Source: Cephalotus follicularis (lineage: Eukaryota; Streptophyta; Magnoliopsida; Oxalidales; Cephalotaceae). From it: a DNA stretch of 64,000 nucleotides. The position numbers were made by a program, and so were the translations under genes. Shown piece by piece: positions 12,173-22,696 of the stretch. Positions within the stretch are counted from its first letter, which is position 1; each line of letters starts with the position of its first letter. Below the pieces are notes generated by a model that was given only the letters and a program-made list of their open reading frames with translations, was not told the origin of the DNA and did no database searches. The stretch spans positions 1-64,000 of the forward strand of contig BDDD01005648.1 in assembly GCA_001972305.1 (NCBI GenBank). The letters are read 5' to 3'.

Positions 12173-13400
12173 TTCTTTGTAAGCTTGGAATGCCGAGCAT
12201 CTGAGGAAGTATTACCAGCGATTTTTTGTAAGTTGTACAAATTCAAGAATGTCAATAATATTGAATTTTTTCTCAAAAAATGTGTGCAAAGATCATAGTT
12301 CCAAGTTTGCAAGGGAACGAAGGCCTAATGTTCATGTCCTTAAATCTTTGAACAGCCGCCGATCAACTCCTTCCACCATGAATCTTTAATACAGGCATAT
12401 CCGACAATGCTCCTAAGGGAGTATTCCAAACAGACCAAGGTCTCAATTCAACTAAAACTCCTTCCGAGAAGCAAATAAAGCCTCCCTCCAGGGGAGCACC
12501 TAAGACTTCTTCCGAGGAGCACCTAAAGTATCCCTCCGAGGAGCAACGCTTAAATATATCAACAAAGAATCCCCTCAAGGAGCATCACAAAATATACAAA
12601 AGACTTCTAAGGAAGCAAAAAGAATTTTAAGGAAGCAATAAGACTCTCGAGGGAGCGAACCCTGGTCAGCAACTCCATAAGAACTTGCCTGACCAAATCA
12701 ACATCGTGTCTTGAGAGACGAATCCATAAGAACTCGCAACGATCAAGTTCGTTGGACTAAGCACTTTTAAATAAGCGTTCCTATGAGGACTACAATCTTA
12801 GACGACCTGATCTAGAATATAACGGATCAAACAAGACCCTGCTCGGCAAACCTGTAAGAACTTGTCCTAATAGACCTAAAACTTGGTCTGCGAACACACA
12901 GGAACTCACAAAGACTAAGTCCGGTTGCCTAAACGCTTTTTATACAAAGTGTCCTACGGAGACTAAAAAGTTTAGGTGACTTGGTCTGAAAATTGTAAGA
13001 CCGTAATATGAGAACTCTATAAGTTAGACTAAGCTAAGTTTCTTAAGGAAAACGATAGCGCTTGGAAATAGCCCAAGCATACAATGCAGAAAAGTAAAGG
13101 CAAAATCCGAGAATGCAACAAGACCTTTTTTCTCATCAATCAGAAGAAAATGACAAGGTTGACGAAAGCAAGAATAGAAAAGTGCAAGCTACAAAAACCC
13201 TTTTACACTGAGTAAGAATAAAAAAGTAAGCCTACAAAACTAAACTGCGGGAGAGAAGTCTCTTTGTTCATCCTCGGGAAGAGGAACTTCCTGGTCATCC
13301 TCGGGAAGGGGAGCTTTGAAAGGTTCCGAGGTCAGAGGCAGAGAAGTGTCAACTATTTGAGGAGGAGCCAAATAAGAGGAAGCTGCAGCAGGATCCGAGG
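12173..13400 (+). other. Non-coding spacer between pol and the antisense gene, element 1
   Basis: There is no long ORF. The first part duplicates the end of pol: GCTTGGAATGCC and GAGGAAGTATTACCAG recur directly after the stop. Short degenerate repeats of the type CCTCCGAGGAGCACC follow (12470-12600). After these come loosely repeated units containing AAGAACTTG and CTAAGCACTTT. A reverse-oriented copy of these units occurs at 60450-60965. Element 2 keeps only the right part of this spacer. Confidence 0.6.
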
Positions 13401-13409
13401 GTAGAATAG

Positions 13410-15628
13410 TCACCTCCGGTGACCTATCCCCTTGTGCCTCAACTTCTTGGTCAGCCCCTTCCTCCAGGACAACCCATCCCTCTCTTCTTCTACCTCATAG
13501 CCCTCGAGATAGAAGTCGAAGGCCTTAGCAGATGAGCAGTAGACCACGTCACCCAAAGGAACCTCGGGGTGAAGAGCCGAGACCCAGTTCTGGAAGGTGT
13601 AGAAACCCAGATGGAAGTACTCGGCGGACTCTTTAAAAATTGTATCATCAAAGTCTTCCGAAGTTTTGTAGTCCTCCACAGCGAACTCCATCAAACAGTG
13701 GAATTCGTCCGAGGACTTGAATTATGTCAGGGCTCCGTCCACTGCTTTGGTCAGTCGTTCCTCCTCTCTTTGGAGGTAGTGATCGAACCTCTCTTCCGCC
13801 CCGCGGTACATATCGCCCATGTTAGAGAGGTCCTTCTGCATTCGGTCCCTCTCCTCAAGGGCCTTGTCCTCCTCAACCAGAGACTGCTGGACCTTAAGAA
13901 CTTCCTCAAGTTGAGCCTTGGCCGAGCGGGCAGTCTCCTCAAGCATTGTTGCCTCTTCTCTCACCTTGTCATACCTCTCGAGTATAACCGCAAAGTTCTT
14001 CGCCAAGAGATGGGTGTCATTCAGAGCCTGCCAGAGTAGTGCAGAAGTTAGAAGAAAAGAGAATAACAGGTTCGAAAAAAAAGATAGAAGATATCACTTA
14101 CCTTAAAGTGGATCCGCAGGGATTTGTGGATCAACTCCTCATTGGTCTAGTCCTTCCTCACTTCAAGCACATCTGGGAAGAAGCACAAAGAGCCGAGGGT
14201 AAAGGGGACCCCGGGGACATTCAGGCTCGAACTCGCTTACCCCACCTTCTTCAGCCCCTCAATCATACTTTCAACGTCCCGAGGAGCAGGCAGCACAATG
14301 GGATTCTGAGTGGTCCTGCCAAGTGCAGCCTCGAATTCGGTCTCTGTCACCGTTTTACCCTTCTTTCTAGGGGGGTTAGGAAGAGCACCGGGGGAACGTC
14401 CATCCACAGGTCATTTGTTCCCCTTCTTTTTTGCAGCAGCAGCAACGCTACCCCCGGTTTGAGCAGCCTTATCTCTCTGCTTGGCCCTCTCAGCAGCAAC
14501 TTTTTCCTTGTGCTTAGCCTTCTTGGCAGCAGCTTTTTCTTTCTGTTTAGATCCTTCAGCAGAGGATGGCTTCACCACCTTGGTAGCCTTCAAGTTGCAT
14601 CATTGCTACAAAAAAACAGAAATTACAGGATCAAAAGCATGGCAAATAACAAAGAGAGAACAAAAGAAATGTAAAAGCTTAAATTGGAGGAGATGAAGGC
14701 TTTATACAGCTTTCTTCCTCGGCTATGGACCGAGCCTCAGGGTCATCTTGGACGATTTCATCCTCCTCTCTCTCTACCCCAGCTGGGCTCTCTTCATCCA
14801 AATGGAACCGATGGCCCAAGGACATGCTCAGCCCAACCCGGTAGAGGCGGTCGTCTCAGACAGTGTGATTCACTCCCTTGGTGTCCAAATATAAGAGCTT
14901 TTCCAGGTCGACCCTCTCGGCTGAGTACAGTACATACCTCTTGTTAAGCTTTGGGACGTCTAGGGAGTCTGACCAACGACAAGGGATGAATTCAGGAAGA
15001 TTCCTGATAAGAAAGTACTCCTCTCTCCACCCATCGACGGACTTGGTAGGATCCACTAAGAACTTCTTGGGAGCCCCAGGATGGGACTTGAAATAGTACC
15101 CGCGTCTTTGGGAGAGATTGCCAGGAGATGAAACTCTTTAAAGAGCCTGACGGTAGCATTCACCTTAGACTCCAAGCACCTCACTAAAAATCCGATGATG
15201 AAGGCCCAAGACTATGGCTGGAACAATGCAGGATGGATCTGGAAATGCTCCAGGATTTCAGTGGCAAAAGGAGGAAGCGGGAACCTCATACCATGATCTA
15301 GGGCATCTGAGAACACGGGAAAAATTCCAGGTCTGCTCTCGGTCACTTCATTGGGATGTCTAGGAAGATCCCACACCAGTGCCTTCAGAAAGAAAAACTT
15401 GCGAACCAATGCTTTCACCTTCTCATTGTTCATCTTGGTTTTTTCAAAATCGACCCTGAATACCTGGGTCCCCGCTCCGGTGGAGGGAATTCCAGAATCG
15501 CCAGCAGCGGTGGCCTCCATTTCCACTCCGGCATCTAAAGGACGCACGGAAATGGTCACGCCCTCGGCCAGACGGTTCACCACACCCGGTTTGTCAACTT
15601 GTTTAGAGGTTTGTTTGGTTTTGACCAT
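13410..15628 (-). pseudogene. Antisense extra gene of Tat element 1 (decayed)
   Basis: Minus-strand pieces match the antisense gene of element 2 in the same order. The start (MVKTKQTSK) is at 15628. A PF04195-like segment follows (about 15400-15212, RPGIFPVFSDALDHGMRFP and ILEHFQIHPALFQP). Then come remnants near 15056-14856 (WREEYFLIRN), a Lys/Ala-rich linker (14593-14411), a coiled coil (14006-13722) and a C-terminal region (13694-13410, LHPEVPLGDV). Frames shift repeatedly between pieces. PF04195 is catalogued as a putative gypsy-type transposon domain; its function is unknown to me. Confidence 0.75.
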
Positions 15629-16123
15629 TTGAGGTTTTTAGAGAGAGTGTGAAGATGAGCAGACTGAGAGAAACCCTGAAGAAGACAGTACAATCCTTCA
15701 AAGATGAATAAAGCCGAAAAGGAACCTCACCAGATATTGTTGAGGAGGATTTGAAGAAAAACTAATTGGAAATCTAAAGATTCAAGAAGCAGAAAACTAG
15801 AAGCTTTAAGGATTCAAAAAAGCATAAAGAGGCTTCTCAAGGAAGCCAAAGCTTTATAAAGATCCAGAGATCACTCTCGGACCATTGGATCACGCGAGAG
15901 TAAGCGATTGAGATTAATCAGTCTAATCAAGAGTTGTCACTAAAATGGTAACGCGTGAGAATTGAAGAGGTGTGGGCGTTACGGACGCTTGCTCTTCTTT
16001 TTCCCAAGATAATAATAAAATTGGGCTGAGTAACATAGGCCCAATTACTAGAACAAGTTCAGCTTGTGTTTTAAAGCCCTGTTCGAAGTCGGGCCAGGCC
16101 ATATATGGTCTTCTTCCTCTCCA

Positions 16124-16154
16124 AGCCCAAAAAAAAAAAGACCAGGGGGGCATA
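16124..16154 (+). other. Polypurine tract of element 1
   Basis: A run of A followed by GACCAGGGGGGCATA directly precedes the 3' LTR. This purine tract is the expected primer site for plus-strand DNA synthesis. Element 2 has a similar tract ending at 56441. Confidence 0.8.
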
Positions 16155-16645
16155 TGATATGGGAAAAAATCTTTTTTAATTTTCTTTACCACGTGTCCTC
16201 GGGAGAGCGAGCTAGGTATGCGGCCGAGCGCTCTAATTTTGGAAAGAATAATGCCAAGTAACGGAATGGCGCCATTTAAGGTGGAGAATCAGGGAAATGG
16301 CCCGAGATCCTTGGCATTTCCTTAGGGGATAGATATCAGCTCCGAAAATCATGTCAGGCAGTTACAATCACCCCTTATAAATGCAAGAATCCAAGACATA
16401 ACACAGGTCCGCCACTTTAACACTCAAAAGCACCCTGTGATTTTGTTTCCTGCCTTGTCTAACTTTATCATCGGAGTGTCCCTGGGAAAAAACCCTCCTG
16501 GACCTTCGTATAGTTTGCCTTTCTTGTGCAGGGAATACAGTCACGCCATTCAAACTACCTTCTCGGTGTATCTCGAAGCGTTTCCTTCAACAAATCAAGC
16601 CCCTACAAGCGGGGTACTGTTGAAGAAAGGATTTTTGCATCAACA
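16155..16645 (+). repeat. 3' LTR of Tat element 1
   Basis: 491 bp, the same length as the 5' LTR, starting TGATATGGGAAAAAAT and ending GCATCAACA. The TATA box is near 16376. Most differences from the 5' LTR are transitions. Confidence 0.93.
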
Positions 16646-16650
16646 CATAT
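16646..16650. repeat. Right target-site duplication of element 1 (CATAT)
   Basis: The bases CATAT directly follow the terminal CA of the 3' LTR and match 5997-6001. Confidence 0.9.
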
Positions 16651-17374
16651 GAATCTTATTTTTTATGAATTTCTTTCAATATTCTGATTATTAAGAGCAT
16701 ACTCTATAAATAATCCATCATGTATAACTCCAAAGCCCCACTTAAATTATTTCCCTAATTTAAATGATTCTTCAAATCCCTACTAAGTACTCTAGTCACT
16801 TGTGAACTTGTAAATTGATGATCTTGGTATATTTACTTGAATTTGTGAGATGTGTTTGATGTTTAGCAGGTGTGTTTATGTATTTGTTGGTTGTGTGTGT
16901 ATTAGTGTATTAAAGATTTTGTTTAACATTTATTTATAGGAAATTGATGATTATTTAGTAGGATTTTAGGATATTACAAATAAAAAGCTTATCAACAAAT
17001 ATTGATATAAAAAGTCCATGTAAAAGACTCAAAATTGAAAGTCCAAGCATCGTAAAACCAAGCCTCACCGAACTGAACTTTTGCGGTGCGATTTTTTTCG
17101 GTTTTTGTAAATTCTCAGTGCGATACGATTTAGATAAATTGAAAAACCGCAATATTGGAGTCCGGTTTCGATTTCTAAGAAAAACCGTCTTGTACTGATC
17201 CATATACAATCCTACAATTTAGTCCATGAGTTGTTTTGTTAGAGATAAATAAATAATGTGCTAATCACTTAACACATTAATCCTTCCTTTTAATTTTGAT
17301 AACATCAAAATACAAATTTGTTTATTCGATGTTAAAGATAATTTAATCTCTACTCTATGATAAATGTATATGTA

Positions 17375-17431
<57 letters not shown>

Positions 17432-17980
17432 CTTTATTGAAAAATATAACAAATCTAACAAATAAAATGATATTTCAATTACAAACAAAAAACAATCATC
17501 ATAAGTCATATTAAGAGTGTTAAATACAAACACATAATTATTATAATACCATAAGAGATTAATAATTAACAAAGAATCTATCAAAAAGAAGTAATAATTA
17601 TCAAAGAAATCATGAGTTTTTTTTTTCAATTTACCATAATTTTACAAACTTATTGTCGATATAATATGGTTACCAAATTTATTCTCAATCTACCACTCCG
17701 AATCAAAATTTGCTATCCCAATTTCTGTTCAAATAATAGTTGTTTCTTTTTCGGCACGTTTAGCTGATTTATATATTAGTTGTCCTAGTCTTTAGGAGTT
17801 AGTCGAGTAATTGATTTATGCAGTTCATGGGTTGTTATGGGTCCTATTTTGATGGTATTTCTGTTATGTATTTACTCATATAAAGGCTTCAAAGTTTTGA
17901 ATCAGATATTAGCTTCAGTCTCATCTCTTATCTCCTTTAGATATTTTCATACCTCTGTTTTATTATTCTCGATTTTACAG
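16651..17980. other. AT-rich spacer with a trinucleotide microsatellite and a possible copia LTR end
   Basis: No coding signal is seen. A (TTA)n microsatellite occupies about 17377-17431 and creates a spurious Ile-rich minus-strand ORF. Sequence near 17060-17190 has repeated CGGTTTT and AAACCG words of the kind seen in decayed transposons, but I cannot assign it. The right end (about 17700-17979) probably is the 5' LTR of the copia fragment that follows, because it ends TTTTACA one base before an initiator-Met tRNA primer site and holds a TATAAAG box near 17879. The LTR start was not found. Confidence 0.5.
17377..17431. repeat. (TTA)n microsatellite
   Basis: About 18 uninterrupted copies of a TTA/ATT trinucleotide, likely length-polymorphic. 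Confidence 0.95.
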
Positions 17981-19933
17981 TGGTATCAGAGCCAAGAGAC
18001 CCTGAGAACGAAAATACTAGAGGCAGCAATAAATTTCTTTCATCTATTTTTTCGTTTACCCAATGGCCACAGATTCCAATTTTGTGCGAGCCGCCATCCC
18101 ACGCTTTGATGATCACTATGATCATTGGAGCATGCTAATGGAGAATTTTTTATAGTCAAAGGAGTATTGGCCAATCGTTGAATATGGAATTCAAGAGCCA
18201 CCAATAGGCACGACTTTGATAGATTCCCAAAAGGCAGAACTAGAAGCTAGAAAGCTGAAGGACCTGAAGGCAAAAAAATTATCTCTTTCAGGTTATCGAT
18301 CGTCTCATCTCGGAAACTATCCTTTGCAAAGAAGCTTCCAAGGATATTTGGGATTCTATGAAGAAGAAATATCAAGGCTCTATTAGGGTGAAGCGTGCAC
18401 AACTTCAAACCTTGATAAGGGATTTTGAGACACTAGCGATGAAGGATGGAGAATCTGTCACCAGCTATTGTGCCAGAACAGTGGAGATCAGTAACAAGAT
18501 GCGATTCCATGGAGAGAAGATAGATGATGTCACCATTGTGGAGAAGATTTTGCGTTACCTGACATAAAAGTTTAATTATGTTGTCTGCTCAACTAACGAG
18601 TTGAAAGACATAGATGCACTATCTCTTGATGAATTGCAAAGCTCCTTATTGGTCCATGAACAGAAGATGAACATAAGTTCAACAATAGAGGAGCAAGTGT
18701 TGAAAGCTTCTACCAATACTCATTCCAACAATTTTAGAGGAAGGGGTAGAGGTAGAGGTAGAGGAAGGGAAGATCGAGGAAATAGAGATGTTAGCAGGAA
18801 TTTCAAAGCCAATAATGGCTAATCTCAAGGCAAAGGCAGGGGACGAGATCTTGAAAAATCCAAGGTAGAGTACTTTAGATGTCATAAATTTGGTCATTAT
18901 GCATCTGAATGTTACACTAGGCTGCCTAATGATAAAGAAAAGGAAGAGAGTTCAAATTTTGTCAAAAAGAAGGAAGCAAAAACGTTGTTGATAGCTATTC
19001 AAGATGAAAAGAAACCCGAGTCAAATATTTGGTATGTGGATACAGGCTGCAGTAACCATATGAGTGGAAGCAAGTCTTCCTTTTCTTATCTAAATAAAGA
19101 TTTTCATTCTATTGTGAGTTTTGGTGATCATTGTACTGTGAAAGTGATTGGAAAAGGTGATATTAAGATAAGAACCGAGAATGGTTTTGTGGAAACGATC
19201 TCTAATGTGTTGTATGTTCCTAACCTGAAAATTAACTTATTGGGTGCTGGTCAATTACAAGAAAAGGGTTATGTTATCACTATTAAGAATGGTGCTTATG
19301 AAATTTATGATTCTGTTAGAGGTGCTATTGGAGTTGTTCAGATGAGTTCAAACAGATTGTTTCCATTAAGGCATTCAATCTTATTTGATGGCTGAAATGA
19401 AAGATCCCTCATGGTTGTGGCATTTTCGCTATGGCCACTTGAGTTTTGGTGGATTGAAGACCTTCTAATAGAAAAATATGGTGACAGGTCTTCCTCAAAT
19501 TACTACTACTTCCGAAGTCTGTGAAGAATGTGTTGTTAGCAAAAAAACATCGTTCTCAATTCCCCAAAGCGAAGTCTGACATTTGTGGTACAATAAAACC
19601 ATCTTCTAATGGAAGTAAAAGATACTTAATTACCTTCATTGATGATTTTTTCAGAAAAACTTCGGTTTATTTTTTGCAGGAAAAATCAGAAGCGTTCTCT
19701 ACATTTAAAAGCTTCAAAGCTCGTGGGAAAAATGAAGCAGGAAAGACCATTAAGACCTTTCGAACAGATCGTGGTGGCGAATATTGCTCAAAAGAATTTG
19801 AAGTTTTTTGTGCAGAGCATCGCATTCAAAGAAAGCTTACAACCGCATATACATCAGAACAAATTGGTGTATCTGAGAGGAAAAATAGAACCATTCTCCA
19901 CATGATGAGAAGCTTGTTGGCAAGAGGAAGAGT
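17981..19933 (+). pseudogene. 5' fragment of a TNT1-type Ty1/copia element: gag, protease, integrase start
   Basis: TGGTATCAGAGCC at 17981 is the initiator-Met tRNA primer site. Gag starts at ATG 18063 (MATDSNFVRAAIPRFD). A UBN2-type gag follows (18358-18700), then an RG-rich stretch and a zinc knuckle near 18875 (CHKFGHYASEC, the first Cys apparently lost). The protease motif WYVDTGCSNHMSG lies near 19030, the GAG-pre-integrase region near 19300-19450, and the integrase core at 19570-19930 (ITFIDDF, FRTDRGGEYCS, SERKNRTI). Several stops and frameshifts break it. The fragment stops abruptly at the CACTA terminus at 19934; RT, RNase H and the 3' LTR are absent from this window. Confidence 0.85.
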
Positions 19934-20128
19934 CACTACAAAAAAACAGAGCAACGGCGAGGGCATGGCGAGGGTAGTTGAATCCCCTAGCAGTTGAGCA
20001 GTTTTTTTTTAAACCGGCATGGCGAGGGCAATTGTACCCTCACCATGCCCTCACCATTTTAAAAACACACGGTGAGGGCACTTATTGCCCTCGCCATGCC
20101 TTAGTAGCACCCTATACCTACAAAGGTC
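19934..20128 (+). repeat. Left terminal inverted repeat and subterminal repeats of the CACTA element
   Basis: The CACTA terminus is followed by GGCGAGGGCATGGCGAGGG, then CCCTCACCATGCCCTCACC, GGTGAGGGCA and GCCCTCGCCATGCC, on both strands and in inverted pairs. Such subterminal arrays bind the element-encoded TNPA-like protein in En/Spm. Confidence 0.8.
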
Positions 20129-20135
20129 AAGCAAA

Positions 20136-20347
20136 CAGTGTTTGTGGGTGTCCCTAGCCATCTCCTGGCCCCTAGGCGCACAATCCCGCCCCTAGTCCTC
20201 ATGACACCTCCGTCACAGAACTAGCGCAGCATCAATCCGATCAGTGTGGGTATCCCTAGCCAACTCCTGGCCCCTAGGCGCACAATCCCGCCCCTAGTCC
20301 TCATGACACCTCCATCACGGAACTAGCGCAGCATCAATCCAAACACA
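20136..20347. repeat. Two-copy tandem duplication, about 106 bp
   Basis: Two units start CAGTGT at 20136 and 20242. Both contain GGCCCCTAGGCGCACAATCC and GTCCTCATGACACCTCC with few differences. They lie at the left edge of the truncated LTR. Confidence 0.85.
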
Positions 20348-20643
20348 AACATCAATCAATCAATCCAAAATCAAATCGTTTCCAAGTAGTTTACAAGTTA
20401 CAAAATACTAGAATCACTACATTTATTCAAAATGTAATCCATCTTTAAAAACTATGTTTCAATCCCTTGAAAACACACGTTTATCAAAATATATGTTTTC
20501 ATTCCAAATAATGATTGTATAAAATCATTTACACATTTCCAAAATGGATAAAACACTTTAGACATCAATCACATTCAGTCAACAATCCATCCCATATCCA
20601 AATTCAATGCAAATATATGCTCAAGTGCGGGTCAGTCCCTAAC

Positions 20644-20910
20644 TAGTCGGCTGTGTCTCTTGACAGTCGGCTGTTTTCCTTCAACAGTCGGCTGTCCTAA
20701 TTCTGGCAGTCGGCTGCCTCCTTTAACAGTCGGCTGCTGGCCTACATCAGTCGGCTACTCAAGCCTCTGCAGGCATTTCTCAGTAACACACATGGACAGT
20801 CGACTGGCTCCCAAGAACAGTCGGCTGGATCCATTGAATAGTCGGCTATTCATACCGAACAGTTGACTGGCGCACTCGAGCAGTCGGCTGTCCTCTTGGA
20901 CAGTCGGCTG
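20644..20910. repeat. Array of 12 near-palindromic CAGTCGGCTG words at 20-22 bp spacing
   Basis: Words start at 20644, 20664, 20685, 20707, 20727, 20748, 20797, 20818, 20839, 20860, 20881 and 20901. The spacings are 20, 21, 22, 20, 21, 49, 21, 21, 21, 21 and 20 bp. The consensus is YAGTYGRCTR, close to the palindrome CAGTCGACTG. The 10-12 bp between words are not conserved. About 21 bp is two helical turns, so all words face the same side of the DNA. No function is established. Confidence 0.9.
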
Positions 20911-22674
20911 GACTCTGCAGACAGTGCAGAAAAACAGCAGCAAACCCAAGCCACAACTCACAACGATCCATTCTAACACACAACGAATCATAGCGTCGAC
21001 GTTATCTCTAAGCGTTGACATTTATCGCGAACCAGGACTCATTCTCCGTATAACAATCTATAGCGTCGACGCTTCTTTCCTAAGCGTCGACGGTTAAGTG
21101 AACCAAAACATGGTTCCTTTGACACGTCTCAAAACCGATCGAGTTCAAGGCATACAACACATGCAATCCGAGCTACAATCATCGTAAAACACGATATGCA
21201 TAGCGAGTTAACTATTCATAGCAACCCTAACACAGTCACACCATTCACACACCAAGGGAAAATCATCCCAAAAGTGTATGCAATTCCATCCACAATCACT
21301 CTAAAATACGATATGCATGGCAGGTTAACTACTCAAGGCAACTCTAACACCAATCACGCAATTCACAATCCACAAACCATGCATTTCATCAATGACATTA
21401 CAACATGATTGAACTCAAATATGCAAATATAGCTTCCCCTACCTGTTACAGCAGTAACAACCGTACAGTCAAGCTGCACGTTCAATTGCCGAACCTTTTC
21501 GATAACCGTTGAACCGGAGTCGGTTCTTGTCGATTGATCAGTTCCTCAATGCCAAATCCAATGGCCACTCACACACTGGACATACAACACATTTCCGTTA
21601 TGTTCGACACACAAAACATTTCCGTCGCTGAAACGCCGGCCGGATTCCGACCGACACAACCAGGCGGTGAAACACCCATCAACGGGTTCCACATTGAACG
21701 GTCTACTTAAAACCGGTCAAGACTCGCCGAGAATCGGCCCCGAACGCCCCGCCACAGCCGGCAGCGAGTCGTGACTCACTGAGTCAACTCGCCGGACCTC
21801 CACAGGTCCGATCACCACCCAAAAATGCCACACATTCACCAGTCCTACACGTCACTGCCCGTGACTCGCCAAGACTCAGCGCCAAACGCGCCGTCTCAGG
21901 CGACAGTGAGTCGACTCGCTAAGTCAACTCAGTCAAGCCATTTCGGTCGATTCCGGCCAAATCACGCCTCACCGGTGGTGGAAATGGGTAGAGCGGACCT
22001 TCTACACCATAACCCTCGCCATCCGCGACGCTAACGACGCCGGGAAACGCCGAGAGGAGGCGTGACAGTGGCGGGGAGAAGAAGGAGAAAAAGAAGAAAA
22101 AGAGGAGAAGGGGGAGGAAGTTACCGTCGGTTGGAGGCCCTGGGCTGACCGCCGTGCTCCCCCGGTCCGGTGGCTGGCTCCGGCGCGCTCTCCCGATCTC
22201 TCCACCGCACTCTCTCCCACTCTCTCTCGTACTCTCTCCCTGGAGCAGGCGCACAGAGCGCCTGCTGTTCTTTCTTGCATGGGCGTGTGATGCGTCCGTG
22301 TGTGGTCTCTCCCTCCCTTTATTCTTTTAGCTTCCCTTTAGTATTTACTGGTAAAATACTAAAGTCTGGGTCCCGATTTTTCTGCGAAACGCGACATAAT
22401 TTATCCAAACGACCACCAAAATAATCGCAATAATATTGCGAACATTTGGGCTTTATTGTCGGTCATTAAAAATAGGTTTCATTAGCCGTTTTGGCCAACA
22501 CAATTACGACTTCAACGCGTAATGCCTTTTTATTACTCCGGGCTCTATCGATTTTATTACGATCGTACACGCACCAATTTCATAATAATTATTTATGAAA
22601 TTCGGGGCGTTACAATAATTTATATATACTGTAATTTATATATATTTGTATTAGTATATATTTATATACTGTAA

Positions 22675-22696
22675 ATATATATATATATATATATAA
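22675..22696. repeat. (TA)n microsatellite
   Basis: About eleven AT dinucleotides within a longer AT-rich stretch (22615-22730), in the CACTA sequence just right of the LTR fragment. Confidence 0.9.

Larger units (their letters stand above)
6002..16645 (+). mobile_element. Tat-type Ty3/gypsy LTR retrotransposon, element 1 (decayed)
   Basis: A 10.6-kb element bounded by two 491-bp LTRs that start TGATATGGG and end CA, flanked by a perfect 5-bp duplication CATAT (5997-6001 and 16646-16650). The order is LTR, tRNA-type primer site, gag, protease, RT, RNase H, archaeal-type RNase H, integrase, long spacer, an antisense gene, polypurine tract, LTR. The second RNase H and the antisense extra gene point to the Tat clade (Retand/Tat/Ogre relatives). 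By eye the LTRs differ at about 38 of 491 sites (near 8%), which implies a few million years at usual plant rates. Several stops and frameshifts make it non-autonomous now. Confidence 0.93.
20136..22614 (-). repeat. LTR (left-truncated) of a long-LTR gypsy family, nested in the CACTA element
   Basis: On the minus strand it begins at 22614 with TGTAACGCCCCGAATTTC. It is visibly homologous over its first few hundred bases to the 4.37-kb LTR at 33070 (shared TTATTGCGATTATTTTGGT and AGTATTTTxxxxGTAAATACTAAAG-type blocks). The opposite end, expected to read like GGGGCGTGACA, was not found, and the five bases right of 22614 (ATAAT) do not recur at the left. I therefore call it truncated near 20136. 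It holds a 106-bp tandem duplication, an array of CAGTCGGCTG words and four AGCGTCGACGCT-type words. It is non-coding; ORFs in its GC-rich middle look spurious. Confidence 0.65.

Noticed and set aside
17261..17629. Ile-rich minus-strand ORF of 122 residues
   Set aside because: Its length comes from translating the (TTA)n microsatellite.
17981..17993. TGGTATCAGAGCC as a tRNA gene trace
   Set aside because: Only the primer-site complement of the tRNA 3' end is present; no cloverleaf surrounds it.
20644..20910. Regular word-and-spacer pattern resembling a CRISPR array
   Set aside because: Words are only 10 bp, nearly palindromic and slightly variable, spacers are 10-12 bp, and the context is a plant LTR. 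It is kept as a binding-site-like array instead.
21919..22424. Several Ser/Arg-rich ORFs on both strands
   Set aside because: They fall in the GC-rich part of an LTR, overlap in several frames and have no homology that I recognise.
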